64,000 bases of DNA from CAWBXL01 sp963837365. Lineage in GTDB: Bacteria > Acidobacteriota > Terriglobia > Terriglobales > Acidobacteriaceae. A program made the translations under genes and the position numbers. The notes beneath the pieces were generated by a model. It worked only from the letters and a program-made list of their open reading frames with translations, searched no databases and was not told the origin of the DNA. The stretch lies in assembly GCA_963837365.1 (NCBI GenBank), contig CAWIMW010000003.1:372001-436000 (forward strand), given 5' to 3'. How positions within the stretch are numbered: position 1 is the stretch's first letter; each line of letters starts with the position of its first letter. Positions 43,264 to 50,952 of this stretch are shown here, in pieces.

Positions 43264-43433
43264 ACCAAAATAGCCAATGCGTTCTGGGAGCCGGGTCGAG
43301 CCCGATTGGTATCCCCGGACGAATCGACGCGATCTTACTTGCGAATCCCAAAATCTATCACTCAGCCGATGGGAAGCCGTTGACTCCAACCAATCAAGGC
43401 GGAAATGTGTTGAATATCGTGGTCCCGCACTGA
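43263..43433 (+). pseudogene. 3' remnant of an unknown gene cut at the REP element
   Basis: Starting at the right inverted repeat, the plus frame reads ...PIGIPGRIDAILLANPKIYHSADG... and ends LNIVVPH stop. It has no start and looks like a protein tail. The REP transposase unit may have replaced or cut off its 5' part. Family unknown. Confidence 0.3.
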
Positions 43434-43439
43434 GGCGCG

Positions 43440-44351
43440 ATGGATATGAAGGGGCAAAGAAAAATACTCTGGTTGCTGCTTTTACTGTTCGGCGTGAATG
43501 TCCGGGTCTGCATCGCAGCACCGACGCCTGACAAAGTGCCTCTGTGCGATTTGCAGCAGACGGCTAAACAAGGTGAACAACGGTTTGTTCAGGTGGGCGG
43601 AATTTATAGCGATGGGTTCGAGATGGGTGTTCTCACTGACACTGCATGTCCATCTCAACACACTTGGGTTGAACTCGATCTTAAATCGACCACGAACAGA
43701 GAGATGCTTCGATCAATGCTGGATACGGCGGGACAGGCCGATGTGATGTTCGAAGGCGAGTTTTACGGGCCGGGGATTCCTGATCCCAAGCTACCGGAAG
43801 CCATCAGGAAGTCATACCAGCCCGGTTGGGGTCATCTCGGAGCATTTAGAACCAAGCTGGTTGTTCATGCGATCCAGAGCGTGAAGGGCGTACCGGCGGA
43901 TCATCCAGCCACCGCAGACTCGACGAGCCATGAGGTGCCGATTCTTCGGGAATCCGCCCTGCCAATGTACCCGCCCATCGCCAAAGTCGCGCGTGTAACC
44001 GGCAAGGTGACCGTGCGAGTGACCGTCAAAGACGGACTGGTAGTGAAAACGGATGTGCTGTCTAAGCTCGATCCGGCAGGGCACCGGTTTCTGGAAACGC
44101 CGACGGTCGAAAACCTTAAGACTTGGCGCTTCGCTACGGACGTGAACAGCCAGTTCACGGTGACTTACAGCTACGCCATCGCCGGGGAGGAAACGGAAGG
44201 CCAGACGAACCCAACAGTCGAAATGCTTCCATCCCTGGACGTGAATATCACGGCCCGTCCGATCAAGCCAGGCGTCATGTATGGAGCGCAAGGCATTCCT
44301 GCCCCGGACATGCTGACTCACGAATCGGGCCACTTGCAGTCCCAGCAGTAG
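43440..44351 (+). CDS. Secreted protein with TonB C-terminal domain
   Basis: The N-terminus (RKILWLLLLLFGVNVRVCIAA) is a signal sequence. After about 150 residues of unknown sequence, a TonB/TolA C-terminal-type domain follows: YPPIAKVARVTGKVTVRVTVKDG, then TVENLKTWRFAT (the conserved W-R-F segment), and a closing strand TVTYSYAI. In Acidobacteriota many 'energy transducer TonB' annotated proteins are like this. It lacks the N-terminal membrane anchor and Pro-rich spacer of classical TonB, so energy transfer is doubtful. Confidence 0.8.
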   Translation: MDMKGQRKILWLLLLLFGVNVRVCIAAPTPDKVPLCDLQQTAKQGEQRFVQVGGIYSDGFEMGVLTDTACPSQHTWVELDLKSTTNREMLRSMLDTAGQADVMFEGEFYGPGIPDPKLPEAIRKSYQPGWGHLGAFRTKLVVHAIQSVKGVPADHPATADSTSHEVPILRESALPMYPPIAKVARVTGKVTVRVTVKDGLVVKTDVLSKLDPAGHRFLETPTVENLKTWRFATDVNSQFTVTYSYAIAGEETEGQTNPTVEMLPSLDVNITARPIKPGVMYGAQGIPAPDMLTHESGHLQSQQ

Positions 44352-44605
44352 CTTTTTTGCGGCCCGCTTGCCGAGGGATTTTTTCTTTTAGCCGCGCCGG
44401 TTCCGTTCCTGCCGTCCAGGTCCTGGCCGGGTGGGTAAGCTGCCGAGCCGCGCCGAGGTACTGGCGTCTTAGCCGCCGATCCGCTGGCGGTCCCAGTGTT
44501 GCCGGGGGTGCCGTTGCCGGGTATGCGGGTGACCGTTTTGGGGTCCCCAGGCTCCGTTTTTGGGGTTAGAGTTTTTGCGCTGCCTTCGGCATCGGGTTTA
44601 GCCAT
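44318..44605 (-). CDS. Small Pro/Gly/Thr-rich hypothetical protein
   Basis: The 95-residue product is low complexity (KTLTPKTEPGDPKTVTRIPG, GTPGNTGTASGSAAKTP) and ends YCWDCKWPDS. A GGGGGTG sequence lies before the ATG, and a GGTTGCTGTACAG motif shared with the gene at 23512 lies 19 bp upstream. The gene overlaps the 3' end of the TonB-type gene by 34 bp (convergent). Real but fast-evolving gene or chance frame: undecided. Confidence 0.4.
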   Translation of the reverse strand: MAKPDAEGSAKTLTPKTEPGDPKTVTRIPGNGTPGNTGTASGSAAKTPVPRRGSAAYPPGQDLDGRNGTGAAKRKNPSASGPQKSYCWDCKWPDS

Positions 44606-44623
44606 GACACGTCACCCCCGATG

Positions 44624-44728
44624 GGTTGCTGTACAGGAACCTGGGTTCCCGTATGGGAACTTGTTGAAATGCAAGCGGCTACGCGCCAGGGCGCAGCACC
44701 AGGTTGCTATATAGGAACTTGAAGTTCC
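44624..44728. repeat. Cluster of short palindromes
   Basis: GGTTGCTGTACAGG (44624), GTTCCC-GTAT-GGGAAC (44645-44660), GGTTGCTATATAGG (44702) and GGAACTT-G-AAGTTCC (44714-44728) form a set of related inverted and direct repeats. GGTTGCTATAT also occurs at 46853. They lie just before the REP pair and IS110. Confidence 0.55.
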
Positions 44729-44737
44729 CATATGGAG

Positions 44738-44807
44738 AAATAGGGGACAGACGGAAGTGATCCCATTTGTTTTCTGCACGCGTCAGAATGGGCGCAGTTC
44801 CGTCTGT
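44738..44807. repeat. REP pair (imperfect palindrome) related to the RAYT inverted repeats
   Basis: AAATAGGGGACAGACGGAAG starts the left arm and AATGGGCGCAGTTCCGTCTG the right arm (44787-44807). The arms pair over ACAGACGGAA...CCCATT with few mismatches. The sequence is the same as the 31-bp ends of the RAYT unit with three differences, so it is a cognate REP element. Confidence 0.8.
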
Positions 44808-44832
44808 ATGAATGCATAAGTGAAATGAAGAA

Positions 44833-44905
44833 GGGTTCTCAGAGCGGCTACGATGCTGAGACCGGCGAGGAAAGCGCCGACTCAGAAAGCTCACTCGGAG
44901 AACCC
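44833..44905 (+). ncRNA. Structured leader of IS110, candidate bridge RNA / 5' hairpin
   Basis: Nested stems: GGGTTCTC (44833-44840) with GAGAACCC (44898-44905), GAGC (44842-44845) with GCTC (44889-44892), CTGAG (44856-44860) with CTCAG (44881-44885), and CGGCG (44863-44867) with CGCCG (44875-44879). IS110-group elements encode a bridge RNA between the left end and the transposase gene. Only about 100 bp are available here, so it may be part of that RNA. The outer stem would also hide the GGAG ribosome-binding site (44897-44900). Confidence 0.45.
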
Positions 44906-44906
44906 C

Positions 44907-45953
44907 ATGAATGCAATTCACTATATCGGATTCGACGTTCACAAAAAAGCCATCAGTTTCTGCGTCAAAACCGCTGCGGGCGAGATCGTGGAAGAAGGCA
45001 GCGTGCTGGCGCAACGCGAGGTCTTGCGGCAATGGGCCTCAGCCCGTCCGCAGCCCTGGCGGGGAGCGATGGAAGCGACCCTGTTCAGCGGTTGGATCTA
45101 CGACACCCTGAAACCCTACAGCGAGCAACTGGAGATGGCCCATCCCGCCAAAATGAAAGCCATCAGTGCGGGCAAGAAGAAGAGCGATACCATCGACGCG
45201 CGCACCATCGCCGACCTGGTGCGCTGCAATCTATTACCGGCCTGCTATGTGGCGCCGCCGCGGATCCGCGAACTGCGCCGTCTGCTGCGCTATCGCAGCC
45301 TGGTGGTGAGCGAAGCGGTACGCATGAAGAACAAGATGGCCGGACTGCTGATGGAAACCGGCGCGCTTTACGTGAAGGAGAAGTTGCACCGCAAGAAATA
45401 CTTCGCCCGTCTGCTGGAAGAACTCGAAGAAGTGCCGGAATCGGTGATCGATCTGCTGCGTTTGAGCCGCGGCGCTCTGGAGATGTTCGAGAGCACGCAG
45501 AAGCGATTGGTCCGCGAGTTACTCGCCGCTCCCGAACTGGCCGAACGAGTGGAGCGCTTGATGACGATTCCCGCCGTCGGAGAAATGACCGCTCTCACCT
45601 GGGCCTTGGAGGTCGGCGATCCCCAGCGTTTTCCCTCCGGCTCCGATGCCATGAGTTACTGCGGACTGACCGCCGCGCTGAAGTCCTCGGCGGGCAAGCA
45701 GCAACGCGGACCGATTTCCAAACAGCGCAACCACTGGCTTCAGACCACACTGATCGAGGCCGCCAAGCTGGCCCCGCGCTGGAATCCGCAACTGGCGGCG
45801 CTGCATGCCCGCGAGTTGGAGCGTGGACATCGCAACCGCGCCACACTGGCCGTGGCGCGCAAACTCGTCAGCTATCTGCTGGCCGTCGACAAAAGCGGCC
45901 AGGCTTTCCAAGTGCGTGCGCCGTCGGAACGGCCAACAACAAAAGCTGCCTAA
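44907..45953 (+). CDS. IS110-family transposase (DEDD recombinase)
   Basis: From MNAIHYIGFDVHKKAISF the 348-residue protein has the N-terminal DEDD RuvC-like domain: Asp in FDVHKK, the Glu in MEATLF, and KKKSDTIDARTIADL with the later acidic pair. The C-terminal transposase_20 part has LMTIPAVGEMTALTWALEVGD and YCGLTAALKSSAGKQQRGPISKQRNHWL, the segment that carries the catalytic serine in this family. The start with GGAGA before it is preferred to the upstream ATG. It appears intact. A long frame on the same strand in another phase is only a shadow. Confidence 0.94.
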   Translation: MNAIHYIGFDVHKKAISFCVKTAAGEIVEEGSVLAQREVLRQWASARPQPWRGAMEATLFSGWIYDTLKPYSEQLEMAHPAKMKAISAGKKKSDTIDARTIADLVRCNLLPACYVAPPRIRELRRLLRYRSLVVSEAVRMKNKMAGLLMETGALYVKEKLHRKKYFARLLEELEEVPESVIDLLRLSRGALEMFESTQKRLVRELLAAPELAERVERLMTIPAVGEMTALTWALEVGDPQRFPSGSDAMSYCGLTAALKSSAGKQQRGPISKQRNHWLQTTLIEAAKLAPRWNPQLAALHARELERGHRNRATLAVARKLVSYLLAVDKSGQAFQVRAPSERPTTKAA

Positions 45954-46283
45954 GAAGGAAAAACTTTGAACGCAGCGGCGATCCACCGGCCGTTCCTCGC
46001 CAACTTGGGGACTGGGCAGAGGAGTCTCGACTCCCGATGCTCCTTACCGTCTGTATCGAGGCCGGCCGGGCAACCCTAACTCATACTTCGTGGACCGGGC
46101 TCGCGCCCGTTTCCCGCAAATGGATGTCTGGCCAAGCTGCTGCTTTGGCCGCGCTCAACGATCGCTGGCCGCTCGCTAACTTAACCGTTCTACACCCGCT
46201 TCGAGGCCTCACTCTTCCAAGCGCCAGGAGACCTCCGTCTCCTCTTGACTTTTACTTATCATGGATGTCCCCATATTTTCCAG

Positions 46284-46350
46284 TTGTCCCTACGGGACAG
46301 ATCTCAAACGGCCAATCCTTACCCGGCGTTGGAAACGCCGGGCTATTTTC
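46284..46350. repeat. Double-hairpin dispersed repeat
   Basis: GTCCC (46286-46290) pairs with GGGAC (46294-46298), and CCCGGCG (46322-46328) pairs with CGCCGGG (46336-46342). Same type as 8771-8830. The 45954-46924 gap contains IS110 end sequence, this element and the two repeats below; no gene was seen. Confidence 0.6.
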
Positions 46351-46440
46351 GGGAATCCTCCGGGAACATATAACTCTGTCTGGGAAATCACAGGATTGTT
46401 TTTGAACGAGGCTTTGTCGGGGCTGGTGGCGGCGCGGGGA

Positions 46441-46506
46441 CAGCAGGTCTCTCCACTCCGCAGATCATCGCTATCGCGATGATCTGCTCCGGTCGAGATG
46501 ACAGAG
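46441..46506. repeat. Dispersed repeat family A copy
   Basis: CAGCAGGTCTCTCCACTCCG ... TCATCGCTATCGCGATGATC ... CCGGTCGAGATGACAGAG. The internal palindrome ATCATCG...CGATGAT resembles the one at 1761-1781. This is the most regular of the family A copies. Confidence 0.72.
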
Positions 46507-46691
46507 TTAGAAAGAGTGACGGACGGGCGAGCGAACTTCGAACCTACTCAGCGTGCCAGGAGATTTCTTGCCTTGGTGGCGATCCGCAGGAGGGACGGAA
46601 ATCTGAAGAAACAGGGGACACTGTCCATATTTTCCGTCCCCATATTTTCCCCACATCTCCCACCCAATGTAGGTAGTTTCTATCTAGCACC

Positions 46692-46833
46692 GGCGGGTGG
46701 CGCACCCTCTCGATCGAAGTATAAATCTTTAAACCCTGAGGTGCCCCCCACCCCAAGAGGTCTGCCCTGTTGACCTGGAAAAGGGTGCGCCACCCGCCCA
46801 CGCCCAGGTCTCGCAAAACCGGCGAGACCTGGG
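46692..46833. repeat. Large perfect inverted repeat plus family B hairpin
   Basis: GGCGGGTGGCGCACCCT (46692-46708) is perfectly inverted at 46782-46798 around 73 bp. Next, CCCAGGTCTCG (46803-46813) is perfectly inverted at 46823-46833 with a 9-base loop, followed by GGCACCCA as in other family B copies. Confidence 0.75.
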
Positions 46834-46924
46834 GCACCCAATGGTTAGACCCGGTTGCTATATCCGATCCCCAAATATCCAAGCGGAAAACAAGTCGATC
46901 ACGTGCTCATCGCGGCACCGATTC

Positions 46925-48916
46925 CTAAGGAATTACCACCAACGGCAATTCAACGAAACTCGCTTGCCCGGGGGCATGGTAGATGCGTTGCGTGGCTTTT
47001 TTATAATCTCCCGGTTTCGCCCAGAAAATACTGGGCACAAACGTCTGCGGGTTGCGATCGTAAAGTGGAAACCAGCTGGATTGGATCTGCACCATGATCC
47101 GGTGGCCCGGCAAGAAAACATGGTTGGCTGTGGGCAACGCGAAGCGATAGGTGAGAGGTTTGTCGGCGGCGATTGGTTTGGCCGTTTCCAGACTTTCGCG
47201 ATAGCGGCCGCGGAAAATATCTGCCGACACCATCAGTTGATAACCACCCATTTCCGGTTGGGTGGCAACTTCATCGGGGTAAACGTCAATCAGCTTCACC
47301 ACCCAGTCGGAATCGGTCCCGCTGGTCGAAGCCACCAGGTTCGCAACCGGCTGGCCGCTGATCTTGACCGGCGCCGTCAGCACCTCCGAAGTGAACGCCA
47401 ATACATCGGGGCGGCCCGATGCTTCGCGCTGGTCATCCACTAGCCATTGTGCCCAGGTGTAGCCTGTGTCGTAGCCTACTGGCTGAATGGGGCGCGCGCG
47501 GAAAGGCACGGGCTTGGCTGGATCGGAGAGGTATTCATCAAAGGCTGCATCGTTGGACTTGGGTTGAGCAAAACTAAGTTTCAGCCCTGCGCCTAAGTAG
47601 AGTGGCTTGGCGTTGACGGTGCATCCCGTGGGACATCCCGCGGGCCATGCCGGGAGACGCTCCCATTCATTGGCGCCGGTTTCGAATGCTGTAACCGGGG
47701 CGACATCGGCTTTCGGAGTATCATTCCTGAGGTAGTGATCTAAAAACGGCCGCAGGATGTGTTCGCGGAAATAGTATCCGGTGTCGCTGTTGAACTTCAG
47801 CGCACCTAATGTGCTGGCCTCGTCAATTTCCTGTCCATGATGCCAGGGGCCCATCACCAGGAAAACTTTGTCATTATTTACATCCTTCGGCTTGATGGCC
47901 TTGTAGACTGCCATCGCCCCGTAAATATCTTCCTGGTCCCACAGGCTGTGCACCAGCATTACCGGAACTTTCAACGGTTGTTCAGCCAGAATCTTGTCCA
48001 TGGCCTGATCACGCCAAAACGCGTCATAGCTGGGATGATCAAGAATCTTGCGCCAAAATCCAACCTGTTCAAGCCCGCGTCGCCGACCCAGCTCTCCCGC
48101 CGAACCTGCTTCCATGTACATGTCGTAGTCGTCCCAGCTGCTGGACCACCACTTCACGGTATTTGCGCGAGATCCCGCCTGCTCATAGATGTAAGGAAGA
48201 TTCTGTTGCCGAAACGCCCCATTATGAAACCAATCGTCCCCCATCCAGCCGTCAACCATGGGGTTCATGGGGACCGAAACTTTTAACGCTGGATGTGGAT
48301 TTACCAGCGCCATCAATGGCAGGAAGCCGTCGTAGGAGATTCCCAGGATTCCCACTTTGCCGTTGCTTTCGGGAATGTTTTTCACCAGCCAGTCGATGGT
48401 GTCGTAGGTGTCGGTGGAGTTGTCTACCGGCGTGGGATTTTGTGGACCATGCAGCGGGCGGTTCATGATGTAGTCGCCCTCCGATCCGTATTTGCCGCGG
48501 ACGTCCTGCACCACGCGGATGTAGCCGCCCTCGAGGATCACCTCAGTGGCATGATCGTAGCCGTGCAGGTTCTGGCCATAGTGGGAGCTGAGCGCCTGGC
48601 CTGTTTGTTCTCCGCCCCGCGCGTCATGCGTGGTCATAGCGTGCGCGTCATAAGGGGTGCGGGTCAGGAGGATTGGCGCGTCTTTCGCGTTTTTGGGAAT
48701 GAGAACCACCGTGAACAGCTTGACGCCGTCGCGCATGGGAATCATCACCTCGCGCCGGGTGTAGTCGAAGCTGTCGGTCTTTGCCTGGAGGTTCTGCGGA
48801 ATTTCGCTGGGATAGGCCGGGTATTGGGGCGCTGTCTGGGCTACGACCGGGCAGAGCAGGGAAACCAAAAACACCGAAACCAGGGACAAACGTGCAGGGA
48901 GTTTGATCTTTTCCAT
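46925..48916 (-). CDS. CocE/NonD-family hydrolase (X-Pro dipeptidyl-peptidase S15 type), secreted
   Basis: The start MEKIKLPARLSLVSVFLVSLLCPVVAQ at 48916 has a signal peptide; the longer frame upstream lies in repeat sequence. The alpha/beta-hydrolase core has REVMIPMRDGVKLFTVVLIPK, the nucleophile motif GILGISYDGFLPL, and downstream HHGQEIDEASTLG with the likely catalytic His. The C-terminal part (VLAFTSEVLTAPVKISGQPVAN) is the PepX_C/CocE beta-jelly roll. Family members hydrolyse cocaine, glutaryl-7-ACA, amino-acid esters or X-Pro peptides; the actual substrate here is unknown. Confidence 0.9.
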   Translation of the reverse strand: MEKIKLPARLSLVSVFLVSLLCPVVAQTAPQYPAYPSEIPQNLQAKTDSFDYTRREVMIPMRDGVKLFTVVLIPKNAKDAPILLTRTPYDAHAMTTHDARGGEQTGQALSSHYGQNLHGYDHATEVILEGGYIRVVQDVRGKYGSEGDYIMNRPLHGPQNPTPVDNSTDTYDTIDWLVKNIPESNGKVGILGISYDGFLPLMALVNPHPALKVSVPMNPMVDGWMGDDWFHNGAFRQQNLPYIYEQAGSRANTVKWWSSSWDDYDMYMEAGSAGELGRRRGLEQVGFWRKILDHPSYDAFWRDQAMDKILAEQPLKVPVMLVHSLWDQEDIYGAMAVYKAIKPKDVNNDKVFLVMGPWHHGQEIDEASTLGALKFNSDTGYYFREHILRPFLDHYLRNDTPKADVAPVTAFETGANEWERLPAWPAGCPTGCTVNAKPLYLGAGLKLSFAQPKSNDAAFDEYLSDPAKPVPFRARPIQPVGYDTGYTWAQWLVDDQREASGRPDVLAFTSEVLTAPVKISGQPVANLVASTSGTDSDWVVKLIDVYPDEVATQPEMGGYQLMVSADIFRGRYRESLETAKPIAADKPLTYRFALPTANHVFLPGHRIMVQIQSSWFPLYDRNPQTFVPSIFWAKPGDYKKATQRIYHAPGQASFVELPLVVIP

Positions 48917-48990
48917 GGGAGTCTCGCCAGAAAAGATACAACAGGCGAGTGTCTTGTGGCCAATGTGGAAACTCGGAATTTGAGGCTTGG

Positions 48991-49050
48991 TTTCCTCTCT
49001 GTGTCCTCCGTGGTTAGAAAGGGCTTGAACCACAGAGGGCACAGAGGAAA
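48991..49050. repeat. Inverted repeat of the CTCTGTGTCC...CACAGAGG type
   Basis: TTTCCTCTCTGTGTCCTCCG at 48991 is inverted at 49028-49050 (AACCACAGAGGGCACAGAGG) around AGAAAGGGCTTG. Such sequences recur as intergenic repeats in several soil bacteria. It lies between the hydrolase and NIPSNAP genes. Confidence 0.6.
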
Positions 49051-49063
49051 ACTAGAATGCGCA

Positions 49064-49507
49064 CTACCTCAATCTTGGAGAGAAATCGGTCATGGTCATG
49101 AAAGTGGAATCCACTTTCTCTACGATTTTGCCGTTGGCTTCGGACTTGTCTCGCACTGCAACCCACTCTGGATCGTTGCGGAATGCGTCCCAGTTGGCAG
49201 TTGCCGCTTCGCGGCTGGGATGAGAGATGATGTACACCAACGTCTTCCCCTTCAGAGGATCATCGGTCGGCGTCCAGTAGGCGATGTTGGTTATTCCATG
49301 CTTCTCGAATATCTTCATCGTGTGTTCGCGGAATCGGGTCAGCAAGTCGGGTAGCTTCCCCTCGTAAGTGTGATAAATGCGCAGTTCGTAGACCATGGTG
49401 GATGTGGTCTGGTTCATAGCTGGTTGCGGATCAGCGGCGGCAAGTGTACCAAGCAAGGCCGCCGCGGGAATGGATTGCAGCAGGGTTCGTCGGTCCATGG
49501 GGAGCAT
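49064..49507 (-). CDS. NIPSNAP-family protein with signal sequence
   Basis: The N-terminus (M)DRRTLLQSIPAAALLGTLAAA looks like a Tat or Sec signal with paired arginines. The rest is one NIPSNAP (ABM-like ferredoxin fold) domain: VYELRIYHTYEGKLPDLLTRFREHTMKIFEKHGI, IAYWTPTDDPLKGKTLVYIISHPSREAA. Function unclear in bacteria. The ATG at 49498 is an equally good start. Confidence 0.88.
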   Translation of the reverse strand: MLPMDRRTLLQSIPAAALLGTLAAADPQPAMNQTTSTMVYELRIYHTYEGKLPDLLTRFREHTMKIFEKHGITNIAYWTPTDDPLKGKTLVYIISHPSREAATANWDAFRNDPEWVAVRDKSEANGKIVEKVDSTFMTMTDFSPRLR

Positions 49508-49597
49508 TTTAGCTGTCTGCCGAGAGGTTGAATAGTCCCGCGTCTGGCAAGCCCGTGACCGTTGACAGATCCCATGTCATCGCCTTGGCAAGGGCGC

Positions 49598-49603
49598 TAT
49601 ACT
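49598..49603 (+). promoter_or_regulatory. -10 box of the miaB gene
   Basis: TATACT ends 8 bases before the miaB ATG. No clear -35 is present at 17 bp (TGTCAT at 49575 is poor), and a TTGACA at 49562 is too far. No Shine-Dalgarno sequence lies before the ATG, which again suggests a leaderless message. Confidence 0.45.
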
Positions 49604-49611
49604 TATTAAAC

Positions 49612-50934
49612 ATGTCGGGTGAGGACTGCAAAACTTTCTACCTGGAAACCTTCGGCTGCCAGATGAACGCCCACGACTCGGAAAAGGTCGTCGGCACGCT
49701 CATCTCCGAAGGCTATCGTCAGGTCCAAACGGTCGAGGAAGCCGGCTTGGTTCTCTACAACACCTGCTCCATCCGTGACAAAGCCGAACAGAAAGTCTTC
49801 CACCGCTTGAACGACTACAAGAAACTGCAAAAAGAAGGCAAGAAGTTCGGAGTCCTCGGGTGTGTGGCGCAGCAGGAAGGCGAAAAAATATTTGAGCGCG
49901 CGCCGTACGTTTCCCTGGTCTGCGGATCGGCGTCGTACCAGAAACTGCCGCAAATGCTGATCCAGATCGAGGCAGGGAACTCGCGTGTAACCGGACTGGA
50001 CGACCGCGAAACCGATGAGTGCTTCGAAACCGAATTCACTGCCCGCACCAACCCTTATCGCGGATACATCACCATCATCGAAGGCTGCGACAAATTCTGC
50101 GCCTATTGCGTGGTCCCATTCACCCGTGGTAAAGAGCGCAGCCGGACGTCAGAATCAGTTTTGGCCGAAGCCCGGCAGATGGCCGATCTTGGCTACACAG
50201 AAATCCAGTTGCTGGGCCAGATCGTGAATTCCTATAAAGACCCGACAGGGAAGCAGTCCTTCGCTGAATTGCTGGCCTCGGTCGGACAGGTCCCTGGCAT
50301 CCGCCGCGTGCGTTTCATGACCTCCCATCCCCGCGAGTTCAGCCGCGATATCGTGGCAGCGATTGACGCCGTGCCCACGCTCTGCGATCACGTCCACCTG
50401 CCGATACAGAGCGGATCGACTCGCGTGCTCAATGCCATGCAGCGCCTCTACACCCGCGAGCAATACCTGGAACGCGTAGCCTGGATCAGGGCCGCCAGGC
50501 GCGACATCAGCATCACCAGCGATATCATCGTAGGCTTCCCCGGTGAAACCGAAACCGAGTTCGAAGAAACTCTGTCTCTGCTAGACGAGTGCCAGTTCGA
50601 CGCCATCTTCGGCTTCAAATATTCGCCGCGCCCCAATACGCCTTCATTGCACTTGCAAGACGCCATCCCCGACGAAGAAAAAGCCCGCCGCTTGACGGTC
50701 TTGCAGGAGAAACAGCGCGATATCCAAAAGCAGCGCAATCTGCATCACATCAATCAGAGAGTGGAAGTAATGGTTGAAGGCAAAAATGAAGCTCGTGGAC
50801 AATGGGTCGGCCGCACCACACAGAATAAGGTGGTGAACTTTACCGGATCAGGAAACTGCGCACCCGGAAGCTACACTTCAGTGTTAATCATCAACAGCTT
50901 TCCCAACAGTCTGGTGGGTGAAATGGTGGTATAA
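49612..50934 (+). CDS. miaB: tRNA-2-methylthio-N6-dimethylallyladenosine synthase
   Basis: From MSGEDCKTFYLETFGCQMNAHDSEKV the 440-residue protein has the MTTase N-terminal domain with its three conserved Cys for the auxiliary [4Fe-4S] cluster, the radical SAM motif GCDKFCAYCVVPFTRG (CxxxCxxC, about 158-165), and a C-terminal TRAM domain (VEVMVEGKNEARGQWVGRT). It methylthiolates A37 of tRNAs reading U-starting codons. The start 28 codons upstream is possible but the protein family begins at the chosen site. It may be co-transcribed with the downstream bifunctional-nuclease-domain gene (18 bp apart). Confidence 0.95.
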   Translation: MSGEDCKTFYLETFGCQMNAHDSEKVVGTLISEGYRQVQTVEEAGLVLYNTCSIRDKAEQKVFHRLNDYKKLQKEGKKFGVLGCVAQQEGEKIFERAPYVSLVCGSASYQKLPQMLIQIEAGNSRVTGLDDRETDECFETEFTARTNPYRGYITIIEGCDKFCAYCVVPFTRGKERSRTSESVLAEARQMADLGYTEIQLLGQIVNSYKDPTGKQSFAELLASVGQVPGIRRVRFMTSHPREFSRDIVAAIDAVPTLCDHVHLPIQSGSTRVLNAMQRLYTREQYLERVAWIRAARRDISITSDIIVGFPGETETEFEETLSLLDECQFDAIFGFKYSPRPNTPSLHLQDAIPDEEKARRLTVLQEKQRDIQKQRNLHHINQRVEVMVEGKNEARGQWVGRTTQNKVVNFTGSGNCAPGSYTSVLIINSFPNSLVGEMVV

Positions 50935-50952
50935 GGATGTCCAGGGGGCACA

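Larger units (their letters stand above)
44800..46057 (+). mobile_element. IS110-family insertion sequence (about 1.25 kb)
   Basis: The transposase gene at 44907-45953 is flanked by the direct repeat CCGTCTGTAT at 44800-44809 and 46048-46057, 1248 bp apart. IS110 elements lack terminal inverted repeats and typically carry a short shared core at both ends, so these are proposed boundaries. The left copy lies in the right arm of a REP element, a known target type for some IS110/IS1111 members. The ends are inferred and may be off by some bases. Confidence 0.6.

Noticed and set aside
44825..46405. A 526-codon open frame across the IS110 transposase
   Set aside because: It is the shifted frame of the transposase, rich in Arg/Gly/Ser with no recognisable motif, and it runs through the element end.
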